This document shows positions 37,994 through 53,300 of a stretch of DNA of 64,000 nucleotides, one piece after another. The notes under the pieces are model-generated. The model saw only the letters and a program-made list of their open reading frames with translations. It had not been told where the DNA came from and did not search any database. Every line of letters begins with the position of its first letter. The first letter of the stretch is position 1. The position numbers were made by a program, and so were the translations under genes. The stretch lies in contig NC_052046.1 in NCBI RefSeq assembly GCF_015832195.1, forward strand, positions 21,010,161 to 21,074,160, in the 5' to 3' direction. The stretch comes from Motacilla alba alba (taxonomy: Eukaryota > Chordata > Aves > Passeriformes > Motacillidae).

Positions 37994-40900
37994 TTTTATT
38001 TATTTGTTTGTTTATTTATTTATTTACAGCAAAAGCATAAACACCCTTGTTACTCAGGAAGCATCGGAAATGTTGGCCTGTTTTACCACTGATGGTTCTG
38101 TTCTTCCTAGTCCCTTCTGCTTCTGATTTTAGCAAGTTATTTCCCAAAAATGTCCATGATACTTAAGTGTATTTAAACTCCTGGATTAACTGAATGTCAT
38201 GTTTTTTTCTTGCCTTTCACCTTTGAGTAACAGAGTACAATGAGTCAAAAGTAATAGTTTCAATGGTAGTATGACAAACAAGTTCCTCTCAAGAAAGACC
38301 TAAAAGTCTCTTTTTAAAGAAATGGTGTCACTACTTAGGTGAATTTGTGGAGAAGTCACCACAGTAGCTTTGCCAGTCATTACCGCCAATTGGTTAAAGT
38401 TTGTATTTTGTCACTGCTTTTCTTGTCTACTGCTATCTCTTTAGTCCTGATATACCAGGTCATTCTTGTTACTGCACAAACATAGAATTAAGCTTTAAGC
38501 TAACATGAAATATTCTGCAATTTCTTATGTAAGTAAAAATGCTACTTAGCAGCTGATGCTTCACCACATGTTCTCAGAACAGATACATGAAGTTCCACCT
38601 GCCAGCTTGAATGAAAAATGATGCTGCCCTTGTCTTTCTCTTTGCAGCTGGATTGTTAATGTTTTTTCAAGCAGCATGAAAATACGTGCTCTTGCTAATC
38701 TACAAACTAGCATTCACAGAGTATAGTTCCTTCTTAGTGGTCTTGTTCCCTGGGTTTAGTTGCACTTTCCACGTGACAAAGCAATCACAAATACAGTTAC
38801 ATGCGTTCACTCAAAGACAAAGAGCTAAGGTTTGGTATCTGGGGAAAAAAAGGTAATTTTAAACTAGCTTTATTTATTAGCATATTGGGTTTTATTGCTG
38901 CAAACAACAGTGTATTGTTAATCCAAGTAGAAAGATACCAGTATGAATGGTTATTTTATTTAGGACAAATATATTTAAATAAAGACACCTGTCCCAGGGT
39001 ATAAGAACATGTTGCAAAAGCAACCACAGTTGTCATAGCAGTGGGTTTAATTATTTTTTTATGGTATATATAGTAAAGATGGAGGAAAAGGTTTTGTGTG
39101 GTAGGATGGTTCAGTACTGATTTCCTTCTGATGTGATGGATACATGTCATATCCAAGGCCTGAAACTTCATCAGTTTCTGACAAATTGAGATTTGGCAGA
39201 TATGTGGAATGCAGCTCCACTCTGGCATTTTCACAGATAATCTTGGGAAAAAAAGGAGGTTGCGTATTGTTTTAATTTTCAAACATAAGTGTGCCTGGAG
39301 CATTTTTTGTCCTCCTCTCAAATGATCTAGAAGCTAACAGCAAGCATGCATCACATTTTTGGATGAATATCTGTTCAGAATTGTGAAGCTGTAAAAATAC
39401 TTCAAGATTTGAAGCCTTAACCATTTTACCTGGATGTTATACAAGCCATGGATTTGATAAACAGATCCCATTGAAAACTTCATGCTACCAAGTGATTGCC
39501 TTTTTAAAAATAAATTATATTGGGACAGAGGTTCTTATCTTAAGTACATTCCAAATCACAAGTACTTCAATATTTGGCAATAAGCAATGGGAATTTAGTG
39601 TACTGTGTGGTTGTAGCTTGTGAGCTTCCTGCTAACCTAAAACATGAAAAGCTTTAGGAATAGTATAGTAAAAAAACTATATTGCATAGGAGTATTTCTT
39701 TAATGAAATCTGTATGTAAAATAGAAATCAGAAAAACAGTTCACTAGTTGCTAACTGAATCCAAGTTTTTATGGCTAGTGGTTTCATGTGCATAATTCTT
39801 ATGGACGTGGTGGAATCTAATAATTAAAGGCTGTTTTTCTACCCCTTTCTGCATCTTGCAGGCATACAGGAGTTTCCAGAAAATATAAAAAACTGTAAAG
39901 TCTTGACAGTTGTGGAGGCAAGTGTAAATCCAATTTCAAAGTAAGTTCATAAATTTTTTGATGTTTTATATTTTGTGCAAATACTACTGAGTCTTGAATT
40001 TGCCCCAAGACATGTGCCAGCCCTTGGAGGCAAGATCAGAGTTCCCTGAGAAATACCTTCATTAACCTTGTTGCACTGTGATCCAGTATAGCTATCTCAT
40101 TAAAGTACTTGCCAAAGTTAATAGGCTATGTGAACTATCCTTCATTATACCATGTAGCTTTGTCAGCTTGTTAAAATCCATCACTTCTCTGTGACTGTAG
40201 AGAAGTGTGCAAAGAGTTTTCTTAATAACAAAAATGAATTCTGGTTTAATATGCATTTCTGCTATAGTGACAAAATTAGTTTGCCAGAAATCTCCAGTGC
40301 CAGAGATAAAACATATCTCTTTTGGGGACAAAAAGGGTTGTGTATTTTTTAATTTACCCTGTCATTTCTAATTAATGCCTTCTTCTCATTACATGTCAGG
40401 AGATCACAAGTTCATTGCAAGACTACATCAGTTTGTTTTTATTGCCTGTAGACATTGTTCTCAATACTTAAAATAATTTTTGAAACTCATCTTACAGAGA
40501 ACAACTGTCTAGTGTGACTTTAAAGAAATTCACCCCCTCAATTTTAATTTTATCAATATGTAGGACTTCAGTACTATACTGTTGCTTAAGAAAATATGAC
40601 TTAATACCCTGAAAATAATTGAAACTAAGGTACTATGTTATTTTACTTCTATATAGGCTGCCAGATGGATTTTCTCAACTGTTAAACCTAACACAGCTAT
40701 ACCTGAATGATGCTTTTCTTGAGTTTTTGCCAGCCAATTTTGGAAGGTAAGTTGAACATGAAACTTTATATCTGCATTAGTTTTAAGTTTCTGTAGAGCA
40801 GTTTCTTCTGGTTCTAAAGCAAAATGGGTACTGAAGAAAGGGAAAAAGTGTACATTAGGAATTTGCAATATTTACAGGGAAAAAAAAGCCTTGAATCTGT

Positions 40901-43900
40901 ATCAGCAGCTTTTTATTTTGACTTCTGAAGGACAGACAGAATGCTTTTTAAGGGCGTAAAACTCATTTACATTCTTGTTTCTTTTCCAATGCTAGTATGC
41001 TAAGTAAGGAAGTATTTTTGAGATTTGTGTTGCTTGTCATGTAGTAATTGGAGTGAAGCCAATAATGACAACTGTAATTCCACTTGTCCTGCCTGTCCTG
41101 GATGCACAAATTACTTCATGCACAACTATAACTCTCAAGTCCTTTATTGTCTGGAATATTTCTGAAAAAAATGGTGTATTTATGGTGCATTCTGACTATG
41201 CAAAACTGTTACATGTCATAGTTTTAGTACAAGATAAATACTAATCTGCTACCTCTGTAAAACAGATTAAGTCTTGCCAGCAAAAGTGAAAGGGTAATAC
41301 TCATAAAAGGAAGACTCCTAGATGAGCATAGATTAAGCTGTTCTTATACTGCTTTTAGCCATTTCTGCAGTTTTCCCCTGTCCATGCTTATTTTATAATC
41401 TTTTCTCCTAGATTGTCGCTTTCCTGACCCATCCCATGTCCAGCAAGCATCTCTTTCAGAAAATACAGCAATTAGTTAAGCAGTCATGTTGCTGAGTGAA
41501 AAAATTGCCTTAGGCCATATAGTTGTATTTGGGTCAGCACAGTTTGCTAGAGATTAGCACAGCCCCCAGATAGTGCTGCAGCAGTTGGGCAGATGAGGAG
41601 ATGGGCAATGGAACATAAGCACAGGTGCTCTCCACTAGTGACCATTAATTTATTAGTCATCTGTGATCAGAGCTGTTGGCTTGCCCTTCTCTGTTATCAA
41701 TTAGTGAATGACTAAGAGCACCAGATCTGCTACACATTCAACTATCAAAACAGCTGCTTATGATGCAGATGCATTGTTGTCATGCTTTTTTTTCTGGAGC
41801 ACAAAGTTTGCGTTTCAGAAGCTTTCATTAAGGTTGAAGAATATCTGGAATACACATAATCTTGCTGGAATTCTAATGATTGTCTATGCTTTTTTCTGTT
41901 CTGTTTTTTAATAGTCTAACCAAATGGCAAGATTTTCATAATTAAAATAGGCACCACAGATAAACTTGAAGAGTTGAGGTTGACACAGCTGATTAAGTAG
42001 TTAATCTTAGACATAATACACTTCAAAAAATTCTCATAATTTTTTGTCACTGTCGGTGTCTATAATGCTTAATGGTTAGTGAAATGGTAAAGTCATTAAT
42101 TAGTAATATCATAAGAATAAATCAGTTACTGAAGACAACTTCAAAGCCAGTTCTCCATTGTAGTGTTTCTCTTGATAGTTATGAAGAAGTCTGTGTTGTT
42201 TGTTAAAATCTAATGGTTTGCAGCATCCTGTTGTATATCTAGTAGAATGAATTTGAAATATTCATGTATGTAAGTTTACCTGCTGAAATAGTGTTGCATT
42301 GAAAACATAGTGTTCTATAGGAAGACAGTGTTTAGATCAAATAAATTGGAAAACAATGAAACATTAAAATACCATTTCAAAGTAACGTTCAGACCCCTTT
42401 GACATGGAATATGTCTCTTCTGTAAGTGATGAGACTGCTCTGCCATCCCAGAATTTTCCATCTAGGTATAAATACTTTCTTGTGCAAAGTCTTTTAACTT
42501 CTGCTTCAGAATATGGAAATACTTTTATAAAGAAATTAAAAACTCTCCTAGAAGCCATTGAAATATTTAATCTCATAAATGACAAGTCTTCAGTTTCTTC
42601 CACATTATTTTTTTTTTGTATACAGCCATATAGCTATTACTTTTCATTGTTTAGGAATATGTGAAGTAATTGAGTTCTGTTGCCTGCTGTTACTGGCAAC
42701 TATTGTCAATAATAATGTCTCCTAAAAGTTAAGCCAATACATATTACAGCTAACAAGGTTTTTATGCTCTGTGTGTCAGGTTAGAAACCTGGTTTCTTAC
42801 AGCTCTTTCTCTCTGAGTGTGCATTGTTTCTACAGTTTTAAGTGCTGCCATTTCTCATGAATGTTGTCCCCCATTCTCTCACCTGCTGTATTTGTAGTGT
42901 TGTCACATCCCTCAATTTATTAGACTAAATAAAATTCTGCTTTCTTCTGCTGTGGTAGGTTTTCCTTTGTGTCTGAGTATATTAATTTATCTTGGAACAG
43001 CACTAGTATGTGCTGGTTTCAGTTTTAATTCATCTTTTTTTTTGACAGAGGATGATGACATCTATAGCTATATTTAGAATTTGAATTGAGATCTCTTCAT
43101 GGCTTGCACAGTGTCATTATTATCTTCTTGTTTCTCTTGGAAATGTGTGTGGTTGTGCTCCAGTGTTCCAATTATCCTTTTTGCAGCTGCCTAGTGTAAT
43201 TTCCTACATGATTAACTGATGTGTTGGACAGTTCAGTTGTAAATGGCTGATGCCTACAAGGAAATCCTAAGTTCTTGACTTGGTGCTATGGTATCTTGTC
43301 CTTTTTTCTAATTTTTTTTTCGTCCTTAAGTCTGTACAGGCTTTCTCCCCCCTCCTCCAGTGTCTTACTAAATCACTGTAACATAAGCCAAGTTAAACAT
43401 TTTTCTGATCTTACAAGATTGCTATTTAAAAGTATTGAACAGGATAGTCCTGGAAAAGGTCTTTGAGCACCTCTGTCACTACTAACTCAACATTCAGCTT
43501 GGTTAGGAAAGAAATGTTTTATAATGGAAAGCACTTTTAGTATATCCATGCAGTGTTTTATTGGATTTATCTCCATGCTTTATTCTCATCTTCAGAATTT
43601 TTGCTAAAGATTTTCATAATTATGAGGTCAAGATTATGCCGTCTTTTCTCCCTTTTTTTTGTGAGTTTTGTATATTTGCTGTCTTTCAATGATGTTATTC
43701 TTGTCCAGCCTGTTAGGTTTACTAGAAGTCACGAGACCTTTAATATGATGTACCCCTTCCTTTGTAATTCTCAGGTGACAAAGTGGGGGTTTTTCCTCCA
43801 TTCCCAAATTGAAATTTGCATGTGTTGATATTGGCACAGATCATGGCATTAGCCTTCATGTCAATGCACAAATATCTGAGAATTAGTCTCCTTGCCTAAG

Positions 43901-44264
43901 AAAATCATATATGTTGTATCTGAATTAATGATGTATATTTACATTTAAATACACAAATATATAAGCAGAAAATGCTTGAAACTCACTTCTTGCTCATTTT
44001 GTAGGGTTATAAAAGGGAAACATTTTTGACTAATGGGTATTTAAGATAAACAAAGATTCATCTTCAGTGTAATTCTAAAAATCTGGCAATGTTGTCTATA
44101 ATGGGGTATTGCTTCCAGAGCCTCTTTACTGGATGTTGCAATTAATTTGCTTTATATCTACTTTCTCAACAATTTGCCAGTAGTATCTGTAGTAGTAGAT
44201 GGTTTTAGTAGCATCTATTTTGGCATATTTTTTACAGAAGTGTACAGTGATAATCAAATTTAGT

Positions 44265-44306
<42 letters not shown>

Positions 44307-47300
44307 GTTACACATATATGTATTTTGCAGAAACTTTTTTAAATGCAGCCTTCAAATGCAGCCTTCAACATGCATACTTTTTATTCCACTTGCCTTTGCG
44401 TTTTAGTAACAATTTAAAATAAAAATATTCTGCTTTAGGAAAACTACATTGAGGGAACATCTCTCAATGCAGTATTTTTATTTTTCCAAGGAATTGCTGC
44501 TTGTCACACAGCAAGTTTTGAGTGCACCTGCTGTATGCTTCTTTTACATTTTTTTTATGGGTGGTATAGTTTATGAAATCAGATTAAAGAAGGATATTGA
44601 TCTTCTCCTGGAAAATTGTTCATGTAGAGATTTTGTTTTATTGAAAAGTTGTTTTGCATTTAAAATGCAGGCTAAGATGGTTATGATTAAAGAACAATAC
44701 TGAAAAAACAATTTTTAAACTATTATAATTAGAGTGTATACTTCCAGTTGAATAATACCTGTTACAGCTTTGTGCATTGGTGATGTGCAGATAGTTCTGT
44801 GTTGATGGGTTTTTCAAGTTCAGAAATTAAATATTTCTGTACAAGTGGGACAGCTCTTTGCCACAGAATGACCCAGATAATATACATTCTGGCACTATGA
44901 ATTCCATTTTTCCTTTATTATAGGTGCATTAGTTCTCGATTTCTTTTCCATATTAAATGCTGCTTCTAGAGGTCCCGTATTGCAATTCAGGTGCTCAACT
45001 TGTATGGATGCTGGATGCTTAGCACCAGCAACTGAAAAAACAGCTAGACCTAGTATTTGATGTGCATTACTATTTTAATCTTGAATTAGCTCTTCAAGTC
45101 ATAATGGAGGATGTGACAACTGCTTCAGTCCAGTATTTCTCATCAATTACTGGAAGAAAATTGCATGTTTAGACACAGCCTGTATCTTCCAGCTAGGAAA
45201 GACTGAGAATGTTTTCTGAGTAGCTTCTGTGAAACTCCACACATAAGAAATTCAATATTTATATCTTAAGTCTCGTAGGGCTTGCTGAGGAAAGATTAGA
45301 ACAGGAACAAGGTGACAAAGCTATAAACAATTCTGTTACCAAAGGCAATCTTTAAGTTCACAGAATTAGCTTATTAAGCAAGCGTCACACAGTCAATTCT
45401 GGCTAAAGACGGCGAAGTGTGGGTGTGCATATTTATAGTTTAGCATATGAAGGGAGATTTGCTGCCATTGCATTCAGTGGAAATTTGACTGCATACATGA
45501 GTTGTGAAGAAAAAACTACAAACTGTGTAGCTATCTTCCCTGTCATCAAAGCAAAACATCAGCTGAAGCTCAATGCAGTGCTTGGTTTAAAAATTGAAGC
45601 CCAAAATGTTCATTCATGTCTGATGGTTCTTAAAGTTCTGTTTTGCACTAGATTGGTATTTTAGGGTGCTGGTTGGGTAGGATGCCTAGGAGGTCTTCCC
45701 CACTTATATTCTAGGTGAATAGCAGTGCTATTACCATGAATGGGGTTTTTATTTGGGTGTTCTTTCACGTCTGTTAGGATATTGCGGTTTTGCAGGTTTT
45801 TTTAGAAGCTGGAGGGAGGAGGTTCTCCTCCAGCAGTTGCTACCAGATGGTGAGTGCTGCTTGCAGTGCTGGGCTGCACTGACCTCTCTTCTCTTTCAAA
45901 GTGATTCTTGCATTCTTAGGTTACTTGTGGGCATGGCAGATTGCTGCTTTCAAAGTGAGCAATCAAAAAAAGAGTGAATATCTAGAGGAAAAAGAAATAC
46001 TGTTTTCTGCTTTCTATTTCTACACAAAATATAGTTCTTACCATTTAATTAAAATTAGGTTTTTGTCTCTGTACTTAGAATGCACTAAGTTAAACACTTT
46101 CAGGAAAGACTGGTCTACTCAAGAAGCTCCTTTCTGATTCAGGGACCTTAATGCCCTGTTCTGTGTTGTGTGAGGGCTGTCAGTGGGTCACATGTAGAAT
46201 TCTTGTCATTACAGTCCTATCTGTATCTAAACTAAATCAGTTTCCTAATTTTTTTTTTTTTTTTAACAAATAGAGCTTTGTCACTTCTATCCCAATGCAA
46301 GAAACTTCACTGGGAATGGTACATTTGCATGTATGTCAAGACTGCTTGGAACTTACCTTGGCTAAGCAGTTGAGTTGGGATTTAGAGGTTATTTGTCTTG
46401 CAACCAAGGATTTACTGGAAAAAAGGTCAAACCACTTTGACCTTTTTGACAGAAATGTCAAAATGGATTCAGAAGCTGACTAGAAAGAGAATATGGAAGG
46501 AAATCCAAGATTAATTTAAAGGTGTCAGGTGGAAGACTGCAGGTATTCCTCAGATAAGACTTTTTGTATTAAACTGTTTGATACATTGCCAGTAGTATAA
46601 ATCAAACATCTTTAGTTGTGCAAAGTGATCCTCACTTTCTCTTATTTCCTGTGTACTTTTCATTATGATGATAACATGTACCTATAATTAATCCAGTGAA
46701 GTGTTTCAAAATTTTTGGGATGAAGGAACAAATTGTGTTCAAACAGGTGCAGAAAAGCAGGCAAAATCTATTTTGTTTGTTGCTTTACCAAAATCAAACT
46801 CCAGCCAATGAATTTAAAATAACATGCAAATTTTGCACAAAATTTCACCTTAATGTTACAGGAAAATAAATTTCAAACTAGCAGATTTTTTTTTCTTTTA
46901 ATTCTATAATATGAGTAAGGTCAGAGATTGCTTTTGTCATTAAATACAGAATATTGTAGTAATTTGTTATGCCTTTCTGTTACAGATTAACTAAACTCCA
47001 GATATTGGAACTTAGAGAAAACCAGTTAAAAATTTTGCCAAAGTAAGTATTGTATAGTTCTAGAAATTCCTACATTAATCCATTGTACCTCTCTCCTAAA
47101 ATCTAACATTTTTCTAGTTCCTGCCTTGCAATTCTCACTTACTTCATCAAACAAGCCTAGGCTGATGGTGATGCAGTTCCTGCTATTTCTATGGACAAGA
47201 GTATTTTCTGACTGGGACTCGGAGCTTCAAGAAGGTTAAGAAAGATAAAAGAGGTCAATGAAGAAGGAAACAGATCCCAAAGATGGGATGTGAATAGCCA

Positions 47301-50300
47301 CCCACAGAGTCATGAATATGTTGTGGTGCGCTGTAAAAGTGATCTTCCTCTGGCAACAGAAATTGATAGAGTTGCTGGTTTTGGTGGATGTAAGAAGTTT
47401 TGGTGAAGAGCAGGAGGCTCTATCAATTGAGTATTCACTCAGTCCAATTCATGCTAGGAAGCACTTGAATGCTGTAGGCTGAAGTGGAAACTGCCAGCTC
47501 TTGAAAGACAACAGCCATTTTTTTTAGTGACTGTAGCTAATTATATGCGTAAGACATGATCAAGGGTTATGTTCTATTTGGATTCCCTTTTTAAGTGCCT
47601 AGATATTGTACTGTGGAGTCTGCAGTATAAACAAGCCAGAACTCCTATCTAGAATGACATGTACAGCATCAGAAAGTGTGAATTTACATCTTCAAAGTGT
47701 GAAGCATTCTGTGGTATAAATATTCTCAGTTCTATTCAGCTCTCTCTGCTGTCATTAGTTTATAGCAGAAAAAAATTACAGGACATGTAATTTAGAGTGG
47801 TAGCTCTCTAAATTAAGTTACTCCCAACTGAGGACCAGTAGATAATAATTAAAACCTATAGCTAATAGAAATTTTGTTTGTAAGACCATTCTGACCTTAA
47901 TTGCCATAATTAACACTCACAGCATGAATTACATGAAATATTTCTAAAAATGTAGTTTACTCTTATAGTAATGAGATAGTAATACATGCTTTAATGTGTT
48001 TAAGTCAAACATGCCCTCTGTTGAAGATGCTGGGAAACTTTTTGTTGACCTTCAGTGTTTTCAGAGTTCTATTCTTGATTGAAAACTAAACAGTAACTGT
48101 CATGAAGAGCTCCTCTGTTCCATAATAATCTGTGGTACATGCTGAGTTGCCAGCTTTATTATTCTATTCTGGTACTCTTACAGAAGATGCAATACAGGTT
48201 TAAAAAGTGTAGGAAATTCAAAGCAGTTAATAAGATGCAGCAGTAGGTGCTAATATTTTTGCTATAGAATACCAAAATATTTCTGGTTTTTCTGTGACTC
48301 TCATCTGTCTAATATTCTTACAGCATATTCTTTCCTATTTGTAATAAGAAATGTGTTTGAATAAATTCTGCAGCATCAAACTAGCCTTCTTTCTGAGTAA
48401 AACATGCACATAATTTTTGACACTTAAGTATGAAGTGTGTGAAAGAATGTTAATCAAAATGGGTAATCAATGCCAACACACTACACCAACCTTACTTTAT
48501 GCCAAACTTTATGCCAAATATTTATCATTTTGTTTGGAGCTTATCCTCAGCCAGAAACTGCAAGTGGCAGCATTATAATGCAAAACAGCTGGATGAAACT
48601 ATTTCCACTGAAAGGGAAGCAAAAACACAGAGACTTATTTTAGAGGCATTTTTCTGATAGGTAAATTGGAAAGATGGTCCAGTAAAAATATGTTTGGTTT
48701 TTTTTCCTTTTTTTTAAGCTTCTATGGCCTAATTGTCAATAAAAAGAGTAAGCGTTTTAGAAAGAAGGAGGTTATTTGAGAGTATAATTACAGTGATGCA
48801 GGGCCCAATCTTGCCATCGTGCACACTCCCTTTGAATAGTGTGCCACTTGATATAGGCTGTACTGTTAACCTTAGTGAAACTGTATACAACAACAGAATT
48901 TGAGACATAGTTTAGGCTATCTGATCCCTTAGTATTGAGTTGAATTGATGCCAAGTTCAATAATATGAATTATGAAAGAGGCTTTCAGTTTATGGGAGGG
49001 ATTACGGCAGCACTTTGTCAAAGATGAAAATAGGTGTAGCTCCATGATCTAGTTAATGTTTGTTTCAACAGCATTTGGCATTGAATTTTCCTGCTACCAA
49101 TAACATTATTAGAAGTCTTGTTTGCATTTTGTCTGGTCGTATTTCTCTATAAACAATACAGAAAAGCAAGGAGATATTAATCCTAGAATATCTGCTAGTG
49201 CTATTACATAAACAGCAGGGAAAAGAGGGAATATTTCAGAGAACCTCATCTTGCAAACACGTTTGTGTATGTTTTGTCATTGAGCAGATGTGTTTGCTAG
49301 ACCACAGTCATTTGGGCAAGGGAAAAAAGGGCTCCAAATCAATAAAGTTAACTTGTTATCCTGTCATTGTTTCGTAACATTGGTTTGCATAGTATGGTCT
49401 TTGAATTTGCAAAAGCTACAGAATGCTGTGTTAGATTCTTCAAAAGTAGTTCTTCAGCAGTGCTTCTGGGAGACTCTTTGGGGCGAATTTGTTAGGAACA
49501 TACAATGCTAAACTTGATATTGGCATGGTCTCACAAAGCTTTGAGAGATCAGTCTTCTGCAGGATTTCAGAGGGACTCATATAAGTTTAGTTAGAAATTG
49601 AAAAAGAATATTAGCTTACTGATAATCATCCTATTCATTAGCTTCAAGAAATGAGGGAATTTGTTTCTTAGAGTCTTCTGAAAGTACTATTTTCCTGTTT
49701 TATTTGTTTTTTTTCTCCTCTAGCACAGTAGGGATGTTAGCTAGAGGCTTTCCTTCAAAGCTTGTGTATACTATTTGTACAGCGCAAAAAAAGGCTTCTG
49801 CTGCTTTTGTCTTTACCTACTTATGCTGAATTCCTTGTTTGTCCCTAGCTTAATTACTCCAATGTCATGAAAAATCAAATTTCTAAAGAAATGCTGAGTC
49901 TCCTTTGAGATTATTCCATGAATAATATTAATAATCACATTAAATTACTTTCAGTAAATAGGATGTTTTCCAGTGTATTATTTTTGAACTGTATGTTCAG
50001 AGCAACTGTAGATCTTACTGTATTTGAGGAAAAACTGAAGCTTTGAATAGCTGAATAGAACATCTTGTGCTCATGCAATTGTTTCTTGAAGAAATTAGTG
50101 TGATATTCTGACAATATACAAGACTCCACCATTTAGAATCTCTTACATTTAATTTTTCCAGAATTTTATAGTATGTACACAGTTGCAGTTTATATATGAA
50201 AGTTTTAGATATTACTAATTGTTCTGTGAAAATCTGTTATTAAATAAATGTATGAATATGTTTCCATATGAGGGATTTACACTCTTGTAAAAAATACTTG

Positions 50301-53300
50301 CAGGTAGAACTGCTGTTGACTGTGAAGTACCCATTGTGACCACATGTATAGTGGTAGATAATCTCTATGGAGTTCCCAAAGTGCACTTAAATAGAGGAAA
50401 AATGTTTCCAAAACACAGCTTGAAGTAATGGAATTTACATTTATTTCAGACATCGATTTAGTATTTGCTATAAGTTAGGTTAAAGAGTATTGATGTGTCA
50501 CAAGATCGAATTTAATAATCTCATTTCATGTATGACTAGAGAAATAATTAGACATCCAAACCACATCACATGGAAGTAACGTAGCAGCCTGAGGAGGTAC
50601 AAAGATGGTGTTGCATACTGTGATTCAACTGTGCTCTTCTCCATTTTAACTGGTCGCTAGTCTTCCTTTGAGAAGAAAACATGTAGTTAACCAGCCTTTG
50701 ACTACTGAAGTGACATATTGTGACTGGAGGTGAAAAGCTGAACCACTCAAAAGAAGAGATGTGCCACTGCATTACTCTTTATCATGAAGATTTCTTTACT
50801 GGTCTTTAGTTTTTGCATGCTCATCTTGCCGCCTCAAGTGTGTTGCAGTTTGCGCTTTGTGTGATGCTCAGCAGTCTGCGGGATCAGTAATATCTACCTG
50901 GTTGACCAGTGTGTGAAAAATTTATCTTTAATTAGGTATCATTCCAGTTACAGAATAGCATGACTACTGATTACTAGATTTTTGTAAATCTTGAAGATTT
51001 GATGTTGCTAGTATTTTCTTAGACCTGATTCTTTATTAATCCCCTTCCTGTGCAGAACCATGTCCAGACTGACTCAGCTGGAGAGACTGGACTTAGGAAG
51101 TAATGAATTCACAGAAGTGGTGAGTTTTGCCTTAGTTAAAGAGCTCTGCATCTTTTATAGATCTTCTTGTCCTTTGACCTGTTTTTAACAAAGATGAAAA
51201 CATAAACATCATTTTAAGAGTTCTGCTTCCAAGCATTATTTATAGCTTACACTACTTTATAGACCCTGTTATAAAAATCATGTGTGTGATCTTATGAATG
51301 AGCGTATGTTTTTACTCTGTTTTAAAATAACACTCTCTTATATAGTGTGCTTATTGTACAGGTAAATAATTAATATGTGTTTGAATTATAAACATAATTG
51401 TTAGGCTTAGAATAAATTCTAAACGCTTATTGATTATTGTGTATTGGATATTACAGTTTTTTACCTAAACTGCTTTTATTATTGTGCACTATTAGATCCA
51501 AGGGAAACTATATTAAATTTGAATGTTGTTCAAAGCAGTATTTACAGTTGAAGTACTCTGTTTTTTCCTTCAGCATGCATTGACTTGTTTCTTGTTTGTG
51601 TTCTCACAGGCAAATATATCTTGTATTTAAGGGTCACATAACATCTCTCTGCTTTTACAAATACTTTCCTGGGTAAAGGAATTGGAGTAAAAGTGTAATG
51701 AAACTTGCTGACCTGCAACACAATAGAGTCAAGCATTTGTGTGCTACTAGTAGAACATGCAGAGCTACACTTGCCTAGTGATATGGTTTGGAAAATAGGG
51801 GAGTGTATTTAAGGAATTTTTCGATAATACGGTTAAACATCTGGTTTTACCATGACTGCCATATTCTCATCACAGGGTATATATTTGTGTGGGAGCCTTA
51901 AACTAATGTTTAAATTACATCTTCTTGGAAAGGGAGTTAGTTACTGGGAAAGAAAGTTACTGGGAGTCAGGACCACAACTTCAGCATCCTGTCTATTTAC
52001 TATATAACAAAATTTACTTAGCATTTATCTGAACTTAGCTGTACTTATTGAGGTGCAGTAGTACCTCTTTTGTATGGCTTTCTCTGGAGGAAAGTTTAAA
52101 TAGGGAAAGCATATGTGACATGAATGCTTACGAAGAATGCTTTCCCTGATAAACAAGACACTTATTACAATAAGTTGTATTGGAAACACAATCCTGCACT
52201 TCATTTTATGGATGGAGTGGTTAGCTTATATCATTGAGATTCACTCAAGTTTGTTTTGATTTTCTCCCAAGCCAAAAAATCACTGGGATTTTTGAAAAAC
52301 AGGTCCTTTGAGTTGATGAAATTTAAAGGTTTTTAGATGTCCTCCATCAAAACTGTATGTGTAACATGTACTTAAGAGTGTGTGCCTGTTGAAAGAGAAT
52401 ACTTTCTATAAAAGACACCAAACCAACAGAAAGCCTTTCTCTAAAAATTATTTAGTGCTGTGGTCAAGTTCTTCAAAGTTTTTACGTATCTGGTTATATA
52501 TTTTAATTTCAAAAGTGAGTTGTCTGGGTTTTCTGTGACGACCCAGTGAAAAAAAGGTATAACAGCTACAGTAACACATTACTAAAGTTGCAATAGACAA
52601 ATTGCTGGAGTTGGTTTTGCCATTCACTGGGGATGTTTCATAAGATTTTTTTAAAATGGCTTCCCATTACAGCCTGAAGTACTTGAACAACTGAGTGGAT
52701 TAAAGGAATTTTGGATGGATGGTAATAGACTAACACTCATTCCTGGGGTAAGTTCTTTTGCTGTTATTGTTAAACATACAGTATTTTAAATTACACAGGT
52801 ACTTGCTTGTCAGTGATCATGTATGTTGTTGTTGTTGCATAATTTTAGTGTTACTTAAAGCCAAAAGGATAAATGGCACTTGAGTGTTTAACTAGTCCAC
52901 TTAGAAATTATCATTGATCATGAGAGCTGCGTTCACAGCTTTTTGGTGGGATTTTTCCCATTGGAAGTTATATATTTCTCATCTAAAAATAATGTTGCAA
53001 TTCAGGAAAACAAGTAAAAGTCTTAAATTCAGGTTTGAATAGCCCTTGCAAAAAGGATTATTCTGTATTAGACAGCAAGCAGGAATATATAGGATAAATA
53101 GGTTGTGTGACTTTTTACTAGTCACAGTTGTAAAAGAGCAGTGCCAATTCTAGTGCTGTGTAAACAGGGAGCATTATAAGTTCCTGAGAAAACAGTCTCT
53201 TGATGTAATATGGGTTCCTGACATCTTTTGGGATTACGCGGAGTCCAGGCTGACCTATTATTACAGTACTTGAGAGTCTGTACTTAAGTTTTAGCAAACT

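Larger units (their letters stand above)
26442..39861 (+). other. ERBIN: ERBIN intron 2 (13.4 kb), largest in window
   Basis: GT-AG, phase 1. Holds the CR1 3' end at 31605-32010, a GC-richer anonymous block (32011-32810), a weak LTR-like block (33990-34380), a T/G tract (35469-35718) and a compound microsatellite (37957-38031). No coding exon recognised. Confidence 0.9.
40747..46985 (+). other. ERBIN: ERBIN intron 4 (6.2 kb)
   Basis: GT-AG, phase 2. Contains the (TA)n tract at 44267-44303 and a 12-bp inverted repeat at 46420-46447. No transposon family recognised. Confidence 0.9.
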
